64,000 nucleotides of DNA from positions 124,001 to 188,000 of the forward strand of contig CAJQUW010003149.1 of assembly GCA_907163375.1 (NCBI GenBank), written 5' to 3'. This stretch comes from Prostheceraeus crozeri. Taxonomy: Eukaryota; Platyhelminthes; Polycladida; Euryleptidae. Below the pieces are notes generated by a model. That model ran no database searches, was not told the origin of the DNA, and saw only the letters and a program-made list of their open reading frames with translations. Of this stretch, positions 49,001-61,000 are shown piece after piece. Position 1 is the first letter of the stretch. Every line of letters begins with the position of its first letter. The translations under genes and the position numbers were made by a program.

Positions 49001-52000
49001 AATAATCGATCTTCATTGCTACATCATGACATAGAAGAGACTAACTCTGGTGAGGGCATAAGTTACATGGACTAACACTCTCAAGGATGGAGGCTTCATG
49101 CCCCCCCCCCTCTGAAAACTGATATCGGATACCGACAGCAGATGCTCTGTCGTTCACGAAGTTTCCCGTCAATCAATCCAATCAATATTCCTATCAGGAA
49201 TGCACTCAGATGTTTTATACGATAACAAAGGAAGCGATATCAAATGCGTCACGCATATAATTCATGGAAGAGATTACTGTTCAGTGCAATACATACTTTA
49301 TCCTACATACGAGCTGCAATGACAATTTGATCGCATGAGTCGGTGTAATAACAATTAAGATAGTTTCATCAATGTCTTGTGAAGAATCGAAGTGTTTTTA
49401 GTCGGTATCTAAAGTGACTTGTCAGTAGTCCTGATGAAGGAGTGATACAGTAACGACTTGTATTGACTATTGGCATTGTACTGCTCAATTTTCACATGAA
49501 ACTATCCACTTTGGTCGATGGCTAGCTGAGAAACTAACAGATGGAATCTCTACAAAACTTCTCCATTACAAATCCTCGGTTTGTAAAGAAAGGTTTGTTT
49601 GAGGACAAGGCAGACAGAGCAGCAGGTGCATCAATTAACTTACCAACGGCATCCTCAGCATCTGCAGTTTGGCGGGGACTGCTCGCTGCTGAGCTTGACT
49701 TACTGTTTGATTCTGGAAGAAAAATATGAACAAAATTAATTTCCTGCTTCAATGAATCAAAGTGCAAATATTACAGCGTCAGAAAAAGTTTCAGGAACGG
49801 AACTTACTCGATGAAGATTTCGATGAGGAATCTGAAAGAGAAATTTCATTTTTCAATTTATTCTTTTATCAATAGCAGAAACAGAATTTCATCATGGCAT
49901 TTCATTACTTAAAACACATGGATATTTTATATTATTTCTTCGTAAAATCCTTGGAATCTGAAGTTACTAGCGTGATACTTATACAGGTACTTGCCAACGG
50001 CGAGATCCTTAGTGTCAACTAGAACTTTCAAGATTGTCACGATTCATCGACGGGTGCGTGAACGGTACTGACATAGTCAGACTTTTCTGGAACGCAGTAA
50101 TACTTTAATTCGGATGCCCTTCTTGCCGATTTCCAGCAACACTTTTGGGGCTCCACCTCTAGACCAAAAGATCGCTAGGCCAAGCACCTAACCACTGTGC
50201 TGCAGAGAGCACTGCGCAACTTACGCAAGTTGAGTGAAATATTAAATACATGTACCTGACGATGCGACTAGTGTGTCGTGGAATATCAGCTAATAATGAA
50301 GAAAGTTTACATGCTGGAATATCTTTTATATAGCTGAAAGTACATCTGACCATTTTGTCATCATAACTAGCCATCATGGAGTGGACTCCGTGGCACAGTG
50401 GCTAAGTGCTTGGCCTAGTGATCCCTTGGTACAGAGGTCGAGCCTCGAAGTGTCATCGGAAGTCGGCAGGAAGAGCATCCGGACTAAAAGATCGCAATGC
50501 TCCAGATAAAAAGTTTGACTTAGTGACCACCGTCCAAGTCCTTAATATGGAAATCTAGCAATCATTAAGGGAATAAAGAGAATTTCTCTAAAACTCCCTA
50601 ATTGAGCCTGGCATTAAGAATTTATTTAGAGTACGAGGATTAGCGAATTAGAATAAATGAATGCCGCCAAGTGAAAGTTTACACGCCATATGTCACTTTC
50701 ATGTAATTCAGAGAAAAACTTCAAGAGAAAAGCAGTGGCCAATGCCGGGATCTCATTGCACTTCAGAGGTCGGTGTGCAAGGTCATACAATGTTGTCATC
50801 TTTTCCACTTAGAGACAAGACAGTTCACTTAATCAATGACATAAAATCTGAGGCATTGAGCCTGCAGAATAATGCACCGAGCGCAGTGCGACATAAAGAC
50901 TCGGTCAAATATATTAACTTATATCGGAATGAGAATTAATTCGACTTCTCAAGCAGGAAGAAAAACATTTCTCTTCGACTCCGTATCTAAATCAAGCAAG
51001 ACATATTAGCAGTGGATTTGTTCCAATCGACAAAAAGTGTAACAAACTCAAATGATTAGCAAATCTCGTACATTTTCTTGTCTGACATAGGCGCCGATGC
51101 TGATAATGACTTAACCGACTTCCGGATCGCTGCTTTCTTGTTGGAGTGTGAAATTCTATCTATGGACAAATGCTCGACAATTTATCCTCTTTTTCATCCA
51201 ATTAACTTCGAATCGGGATAAGTGAGACGCGATTAAGTCGCAAAAGCTTCATGGATAAAATTGTCCCACTTCATCGGAAAATAGTTTGGACAAGGGATAC
51301 AGTGCCACATGAGCGGTCCGTTTCTGATGAATAGAATACGCAAATTTGTAGTAATGCAAATACGCACCATTAGGATATCAATGCGATCCTAATGGTGTCG
51401 TTCGCAATATCCTGCGATGCTTAGAACACCCGCAAACCACGTTTAAAAAAGTATTGAAAAAAGGCTCTGTGTTTAAATGGGTGAAAATCTGGTTTGATAA
51501 ATCATCAACTCCTTTTTGAAATGAAGAAAATCATTTATAAATCGAAATCTTCTATTTTTTCGCGAGCTCTTTCATACCATCTGCGATGGCCATCGTCAGG
51601 CAACGATAATGGGTATATACAGAAAAACCATGCGCAGAGCTGCATCAGTTTGAAAATCAAGTCCATTTACAAGTCTGAGTGCACTTTGGTACCTTTTAAA
51701 CCGTACACAGCGAATCAGTCTAAAACATCCCATCAATCGACAATTACAATTCTGAACTTTTCTGTGATTCATGCACTCGTTTTATCTACTGAGTATGTTG
51801 GTAACGTACTAACCACAATGCCAAGTCCCTGAGAAGTATTTCGCGTTACTCAACTTCCGCGTGACTAAGTTCCCAAGTATTTTCTTGTAAGTTGCTTCCA
51901 CAACAACAAAATTCATCAAATTCAGTTCCAGTTGAATCTTTGAAAAACTAGCTAAAATCAAGCAACGAGGGGCTCTGAAGACCAATCTTACAAATTTCTT

Positions 52001-55000
52001 ATCGATTCTGAGCTAGATCGTCAGATACACAGTCATGCTGCATATTAAGACAGGCAAATGGGTGCGACAAATTTTAATGAAAATATACAGTCGGCAAGAT
52101 TCAGCACTGCCTCATTTCAATGCTGTCTGAATAATATTCTTCCAGCTTGATAATTCACCACTCCAATGCATCCACTTTTGAATGAATTAACTGTTGCGAA
52201 ATCCTTTCATAAATTGCACCAGTACCGGTAAGAGCGAGTGATAAAGTTATCATCACATCAACCATGCATTCGATTACAAAAGAAGAACGGTAGGAAGTAA
52301 ATTTCCTCAGATAGATCAACAGCTTTTAAACCCCAAGTGAATTTCCGAGTCGTAATTTGACACATTTTGATCGTTTCCACTTTGATGATTTCCATTGGAA
52401 GTTGTCTTGAGAGAATCGTTTAATTTTCTTTCAAACACCGATTTCATTAAAAGGCAACCCTGCGTAAGTAACGATGGAAGCATGAGGTTTGGGACTGCGT
52501 TTTAATAGAAACGGGAATGAGTTTTCTATTCAAAGTCTTAATCCAAGCATGTCTTCGCAAAACGATTGATAACAATTTTTATTACCGAACCAACATTTGT
52601 ATGCATACCTATGTGTAATAACAACTCCTCACACTGGAGGTTTAGACGGTGCAACTGACTGGGTCACTGCTCCTCACACAGGAGGCTTGCACCGTGCAGG
52701 TGAATGGATCACTACTCCTCACTGGAGGTTTAGACGGTCCAACTGACTGGGTCACTACTCCTCACACTGGCCGGTGCAGGTGAATGGATCACTACTCCTC
52801 ACTGGAGGTTTAGACGGTCCAACTGACTGGGTCACTGTTCCTCACACCACACAGGAGGCTTGCACCGTGCAGGTGAATGGATCACTATTCCTCACTGGAG
52901 GTTTAGACGATGCAGCTGACTGGGTCACTACTCCTCACACTGGAGGCTTGGCCGGTGCAGCTGACTGGGTCACTACTCCTCACACTGGAGGCTTGGCCGG
53001 TGCAACTGACTGGGTCACTACTCCTCACACTGGAGGTTTAGACGGTGCAGATGACTGGGACCCAGCTCCGTTCACCGGACGCATCTCTGTGATCCCATTA
53101 CTATGTCCAATGTCCATCTGACTTGAAATGTGCAGAAATCGTTATGATTTGTTGAAATTGCAATAATCAGATGGTCAACACGACGGCCGCTTTCTTCAGG
53201 GTGTAAAAGACGATCGACAGGGACAGTCTAAAGAGCATTTTAACAACACATTCTGAACCACAGTGACCTAATAATTTCTTAATAAAGGTGTGTAGCTCGG
53301 TCGAATTTTACATGTTGTTTTTATTCACTCAGTCAATGCTAGCTGTATTCCTGATCCCTGTTCGCCATATGACTTCATCTAATTCATTAACGTTTAAGAG
53401 CAGGGGCGTGGAAAAATTTTAGGATGACGACATTGCAGACATGCTCTTTCTTGAGAGATTGGCGCAACGTGCATGCAGAAATTATGCTGACATTGTCTTG
53501 TCTGATAGGGAAGCTTGATTGACCTGCCTCGAGTACGCAGCGCTCCTTGACCCTCACACAAAGCAGAAATGAGTGACCGAGGTATATTATACGCATCATT
53601 TGTCAACGGAAATGTCGAAATTCAGATAAAAATCTCATTCGTTAAAATTGATGATCAGCTATATGATGAAAGTATCACACTGAATTAGATTATGCGTATT
53701 GAAAATTAAAATAGATAAAGTCAAAGTTATGACGTTTCGGGTGATGCTACGACCATTATCAGGTGTAAAAGTGTAATAAAGGCAGATCCTAAAACTATTC
53801 TGACAGTTAGGTTATTATAACTCGATAAAACTTTACAAAGATCAAAATCAGTAAAATGTCCAGCATTATCAGAAATGCACCCAGGGGCATTATTCATATA
53901 AAAATTAACAATAGCTTTTCTATGTTCTCTAAAACGAGTATCAAAGTCTCTCCTAGATAAAACTTGTCACAATTTTCACACGGAACTCTATAAATGCCAC
54001 CGTCTAGAATCTGCCTTTATTAAGTCCAATCAGCCTAATGAATTGAATCTTCACAATGTTTTTTATAAACATTATGTACTTACCACAAACCGACTTGTTA
54101 ATAGTGTTCATGACCGATAACTGCTCCTGTAGCTTTGCATTCTGTCCATTTTACACTTGATAATGATTGTAGCAGCATCCAAAGCGTCGTGACTTTGACT
54201 TTATATTTTTAAATTTTTAGCTACATATCTTCTAATTCAGTATGGTACTTTTATTATATTGCAATTCGAAGCACATTTTTGAAAGGATCCGTGATGATCA
54301 GCTATATCGGCTATATAAGCTATATGAAAAGCTATAATAAGCTATATAAAAATGTTTGGCTATGACAGACAATTCCATAAAAGCTTGGCTATATCAAGCA
54401 AGCAAATAGTTTCATGAATTAAATTGGGGCAGAGATATCTATGAATAATTGGACTACTAATGAATGAAGGATAATCATTATATTTAATGGTTGAGGAAGA
54501 GCCAAGGTTTTAATGATGTTGCACTTTAATTATGATATGATTAATTTCGGTTGCTATTCGGCAACCATCATCAGATAGAAGGAATTAAACATCAGCGCAA
54601 TGACATTTGCGTTTAAAACCTTGGCTCTTCCTCAACCATTAAATATAATATATGACTAGCCAAGACATCTTCAATCATGAAGAATAATCGTCCAACCCAA
54701 CGGAGGCGGAGAAAAAGAAGGCAAACGGACAAAACAAGCAAGAAAAGTGTTAATCACATTATCATGTACAAGTAATGAAGCCTATGAAGCTGTTATAAAA
54801 GTGCGTAAAAATTAATGTATAGCTAGTTATCAGACTCATCACACATGAGAGCATGTGCAACTCGTGCACCATGCGAGGAGGAAATCACTTTCTCCACATC
54901 TTATGAGATTTGTAGATTTCAAGTGAAGATATCAAGCAGAATTATGGCATTATTCCAACATTTTACTTGCAACCATCACCTATAAGCAAAGTCCCCACAC

Positions 55001-58000
55001 ATGCTTTTTGCACAACATCCGAAGGCTTACTGCCTATCTCTTCGAGGGGCTCCTATAAGTCCTGGCCTATATTCATGAACTACGTCATGTCGATGGCAGC
55101 ATGTACTATGGAGAGATTCAAGAGAAGACGTTAAGATCGTGAACACGGGGTTTGCGGTTGATTTGGAGACATTGGAAAGACATCCTTTATTTCAAATAAG
55201 TTTCATTAAAATGCACCCGCCTTTTTCAGTAGGCAATTCTTAGCTGCAATATCGGGTTGAGGAAGGTCGCAGTCTTTCATTAACGATTGATATAACTAAA
55301 TCATAGGCTAAATTATTGAGACTTTACAAATTGAACCACCGCAAAACAAGAGATTAACGTCTCATAAAAGATGTCACTTGAATCGTTGTGATTTTGAAAA
55401 AAGACAACATAAACTAAACGAAAAGTCAAGCACACACTAAAAATCCAAAATCAATTGGCATGGTACCATCGATGACTATGGGCGATATAAGTATAATGAC
55501 AACATAACTGAATTACACTGACAGCATGACTAATGTGACATAAAGTCATGCTGTCAATAACTTGAAAATTGCCTTCATTAGGCTGTTGAATAGAAAAGCA
55601 TCGTCATTCATCGTTCGCAAATTTCTGTGAATTCCTTTTAAATGCCAAAATCGCCACAATTCTGTCAAATTCAAAGATCCTAGATCATCGCAACCAAGTT
55701 TTGCGATGGCATTAACCCTTCAGTTCTTTTGTATAGAAGTTGACAGGCGCAAGAATAATCATCTTCGCAGAATTTGACAATGACGTTATGACAGTAATTG
55801 ATCTGAATAAAACATCGCAACTTTAGAGAAAATCTTGCAAAAGTGGAGGGTAGAACTATCTGAGAATGGGTTGTCACCAGTCCTCAAGTTGTGAGAATCG
55901 CTAATGATTACGTTCCACTCATATCAGCAATGTCATACATCTCTGATAATTCCTAACACAACATTGTAACTATTTTTGAAAGTACTAAGAATTCTGTGAG
56001 GAACTTACATTCCGGTTTTGGAGAATCCGCCTTCTCATCGTCCCTCACTTTATCCTGATCTTCCTCGAAGTCGTCTTTATATTCTAGAAGAAAAGATGAA
56101 GTCACAGTAGATGGATAAACTTTAATCGGAGACTGTTTTGTGATGTGATTTTCACAATGTCCTCTTGCGTAATGAAACTTGAAACTACTAGCCTTTAAAT
56201 CAGAAAGAAGACTTTGCTTCCACACAAAACGTTGACTCCATAATCGAGCCATGCCATGCCTTTGATTTCTATATTATTCTCTTCTTTTACGCTTGTAGTA
56301 ACGAAGTGAGAGCTCCAACCAGCAGCGATGGGAAATTATCGAGATCTCCCATCAGCAATTACAGGAGGAGCAGCAGTAGACTTCTATTAAGACTTCGTTT
56401 TGTTACATCTATATTCCACCTGTGAACACACGTCGCAACACAAAAACAAACATTAAATTGACGATTCATGTTTCAGTCAATTTCTTGTGTACTAGCGATG
56501 TCAAATTACACAAATTTTGATCAGCTGATGAAGAAAGCAATTACCTCTGTGCCTACTGTTACAAATCCTGTTGTGCAATTTTCCATTGTTCAATGTTGAT
56601 GCATGTATTGTTGAAATAATTGAAAAAACGGAAATGCGTGAGTTAACTAAAAACACTAAAACAAATCAGGATTGAGATATTTACGTCATAACCCTGCCAG
56701 CAACATGAAAAGGAAAAATTAGTAAATAGAATTTGGGTAAGAAACTCTTGCTGTAATATATGAATAAAGGAAAAGTGTCTGACAATTTGATTTCTAATTG
56801 TAAAATTCCATGATTTCTGCCTGTCTCATACTATAATTTATGGTAGTTTGAAAGTGTAGAAAAAGTGACTTTTTGCATGAGAAAAAATTGCACAATGCAC
56901 AGATATCGATCTCTTACATAATGTCACGAAGGATGTATGAATATCTTTAAATTGGAGTTACAATCTCCTTCGAACTGGCAGATTGATGATTCCTCTACCG
57001 GATCAACGATCTTCATCTTGTAAGAGACATTCACTACGAATCGCCGAGTCGATTATCTATGCGCATATCTCTGACGTAGTTTTGAATAGGTTTTGCTCAG
57101 GCATTTAAACATAAACATTTTGGAAAGAGTCAAATTTTTTGATGGCAAAATATTTGATTATTGGTAACGACATATTCCAGCTGCCACTAGCAGCTATATT
57201 CAGGCAAGTGTTGAAGGAATAGATTTTCCTAGTATACGCAATTGTAGATATCTGATGTATCCAGCCATTCCACTTACTTCAACTATAATATAGAAATTAT
57301 TGAATTGAATCACTTTCAAATATCTATCTTTCAGTGGAGTTCCGTTAAAACTAATAATGAATTCTAGTGCTAAAATTTGCTTTAAAATTAACAACGAATT
57401 TTAATATTGTATTTATTATTTCCGCTAATTAAATTGAAAATCTCCGCCATTATCATTGGCCATGACTTTGAATACAATATTGAAATTTGAAGCTCTACAG
57501 ATAACTTTTACACATTCTCTCAATATTTTATAACATGTGTTTGATATAAAGGCACTAAAGCGACACACTTGCTGCTCTTTCTCTGATAACCTGTCGGACA
57601 GAATCACTAAATGTACATCGCCCAGAATTTGTATAAAAAATGACTATGGGTTCCTGAACGCAAATTTTCAAGCTATTGCATACAATTAACGATGCGATGA
57701 TCCGTTCCCATATTTCTCGTCCGGACTGTCAGAATTCGCATAAACGAGATAGTTTATGCAGTATATGAACCACCATTAAAGCTGTGATATTTTTGACAAG
57801 TTTTTAAGCAGATAATGAGATATGACCAAAATACTGGTACAAATAGATTATCACTTCCTTTTTCACCCTTACATTCCATAATGCTGAATATCCCGTTTAA
57901 ACAATCCAACCACCACAGATCTTCAAGATATGGCATCTACATACAAGGCTCCATACACAACAGATGAGAATAAGAGCTGATGATACCTCAACAACTCTAT

Positions 58001-61000
58001 TCTCTGGTAACGGAAGGCTTTAGTAATTGGTGCTAGAATAGTCCGTTAAAATCGAGCCGCGTCTAGGCAGTAGACACTTCAATACGCAGTCACTAACCTA
58101 TCATCCCTTTTGCATACAATTTTGCATCTGGATAGAAAACAAGTTGACATACAATGTTCAGACGATTTGTGGCGACTGGCTACTTTCAATAAGCTGTCTC
58201 ATGCGAGGAGTTAATTGGAAAATAAAAATATATCGCATCTGATACATATCTCCACTGTTCATTCAATCTTTAGCTGAATTTATCTTTCAATTTTGTGTTG
58301 TGGGACATTAAAGGTAAGCCCTCTATTAGCGTGCATGGCCGGTATTTACTTTTGGCTTTTGTCATCAAACCTATAGAATTATGATAAATGGCGTTCATTA
58401 ATGGAGTTGAAATCAGCATCACATTATGAGAACTTAAACCGTGAGATGAACGCTTGAATGCGTCTTATCCGCTGCTGGTGAGAATAAAGTCCTTCACTTA
58501 CTATAAATCAAATAAAAATATAAAGGTGAATTCACATAAAAAATCAATCGTGATTATAGCTTACTATTTAAGGTGATCTTGTTAATTAATGCAAAATCAA
58601 TCATTAACTTGAATATTGCTTGAATCATACTTGAATTTCCCTTTCCTCTCGCTTCAAAACATGTGCTCCGATCGAGCACTGAAATTCGATCTAGCGCACG
58701 AACACTCTTCCACTTCAATGTCATTGTCATTGGATGAAATACATATGTTGATATGTTGTAGACCGAATATCTCTAAGTTGACTGCAATAAATGCATTCAT
58801 TTCAAAGGATGCTCATTATGCATGATAAATGAACAGAAAAATGCACAAGAACAGAACCAGTAGGTCAATCCCATTTTCTTTGATACATTTCTTCTTCTTG
58901 AATTGATCGCAGACATGGTGATATTTAATACACCCTTGTTTATGCAATCTTCACTATATCAGGTATTTAGTATTTGCCATACAGACCGGAATGAACGAGT
59001 TTTCAGACTTTTCAGGTCTAGAGAGTAATGACTAAGTGAACAGATTCATTATTCGCTGAAAATACTACAAAAAGGCGTCCAAGGAAAGATATTCCACACA
59101 CTAACAACACAATCAGCGAAAAAATCCTCTACAGTTCAGCTTGACTGAGACGTTACTTTCACGCAATGTCCGCGGGTAGCAACTTGATTACATTCGCTGA
59201 ATAATTTGCAAGATTGCATTTGGTAAATCAAATATAATCTTTCTATTTTCGAATGAATATAAAGGGCGAGATGAATACCGTATTCACTGTAACGGACACT
59301 GACTATATGAAAAGCAGTTTTAACAAAACGTTGTAAAAGATTACACAGCAATCTTTGGCCTTAATGAGATTAATGTAGCAATATATAAGTAGTATCGTAA
59401 TCATATGTAGTATTATATTGTAGCAGAGCAGGGAACAGGCCTGTCGAACTTGAAGAAATTTGTCGTTTCATGCAGATTATCAGTTGGTTTAGTTGAATGC
59501 AATCACTTAATCAACCAATTAAAATGAATTATGCGTCACTTTATTCCAGTGACTAAAATCACCACTCTTTTACTCTGTGTCAGCCATGTAATGGTTGTCG
59601 AGCCTTGATTGTCCACGAGCATTACTCAGCTCAACTTAAACAAACGCAGTTGACATAAACTTGGTGCGTGTTTGTTCGCACGGCTACAGATTCAGTTTTT
59701 TACTGCTTAAAACCACAATGTAAATATCCGCCCACCTAATAATGTTTACCAAATAAATCTAACAGAATTTGATTAATGTTGGGGATTCCCTGAATTCTGT
59801 CAGCTTTCAATAAACGATTAGCTTACATGAGCAACTTAACAACGGTGCATCAACATCATTTTAGCATGTCAAAGTTTGCACTTAGTACAAAAAACAGATT
59901 CGAGATTGTAGATTCAAAAAGACAAGCCTATCAGCTTATCAATATTGTTTCTAATAGCCAGTCCGAGAGGTCATTCATAAAGAAGTTTTTCTGAAAAATG
60001 CGTTGACAAGAGTATATTCAAAATAAAAAATTTAACGATCACCCGACGCGTTTCGTATATACAGACAGTATCAAAGGCCTTAATTAGGCATTGGTTTATA
60101 TTTTGATAAGACATTCAATGAACCAACCAGAAATAGATTTCTTATTAGTAGAAACAGCTATCAGCATTAGCATGTGATGAAGCTTGTAAACTCTATGACA
60201 AATCTAAGAAAATCTATTCGGATTCTCTATCAATAATTCATTGGCTGCAAACTTGTAGAACAATTAATGGTCATTCGTTGTTAGTAATTTCAAATGAAAT
60301 GAAGAAACATCAACAATTGGACTACACAACAAAATGCTCAAATTTATTGAAGCTCAACAAAAAATTCTATAACAACATCATGAGAAAATTCTTGCGAGAG
60401 ATCTTTACACTACCTTGTTCTATAAAAATGAAAAAATATGAAAATTTCAATACAAAGCTGTGAAACTTGAATGTGAATGATACTTTCAAACAAATGTGAA
60501 TGTCAATTGGGATATTATGTATGGTCGAACACATCAGGAGGTTTCAAGATTTTGGTTGCTTCAAAATGAGCTTTATGAGTCATCGAACAGTTACCAGCCC
60601 AGGCATTTGTCCCTACCTATCATGGGAAGACACCAACATCACATCGGAGTGTCCTTTCTCTGAACCCCTTCATCACACCTGCTTGTCATTCCTCCCAGCC
60701 CCTTCACCACACCTGCCTGTCATTCCTCCCAACCCCTTCACCACATGTACCTGTCCTTCCTCCCAACCGCTTCAACACACATGTCCTTTCTCCCAACCCC
60801 ATCACCACACCTGCCTGTCCTTCCTCCCAACCCCTTCACCATACCTGGCTGTCATTCCTCCCAACCCCTTAACCACATCTGCCTGTCCTTCCTCCCAACC
60901 CCTTCACCATACCTGGCTGTCATTCCTCCCAACCCCTTAACCACACCTGGCTGTCCTTCCTCCCAGCCCCTTCACCACACCTGCCTGTCCTTTCTCCCAG

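Larger units (their letters stand above)
49832..56008 (-). other. Intron with SINEs, minisatellite and Penelope-like fossil
   Basis: Contains SINE copies 5 and 6 in opposite orientation, the 45-bp minisatellite (52623-53075), a Penelope-like remnant (53731-54010), a hairpin with hammerhead core (54477-54649) and an AGCTATATAA-rich stretch at about 54297-54410. 50552-52622 and 54650-56008 show nothing recognisable. Confidence 0.65.

Noticed and set aside
52774-53121. 115-codon frame over the 45-bp minisatellite
   Set aside because: Open only because the unit is a multiple of three. No splice or start context, and it lies in an intron.
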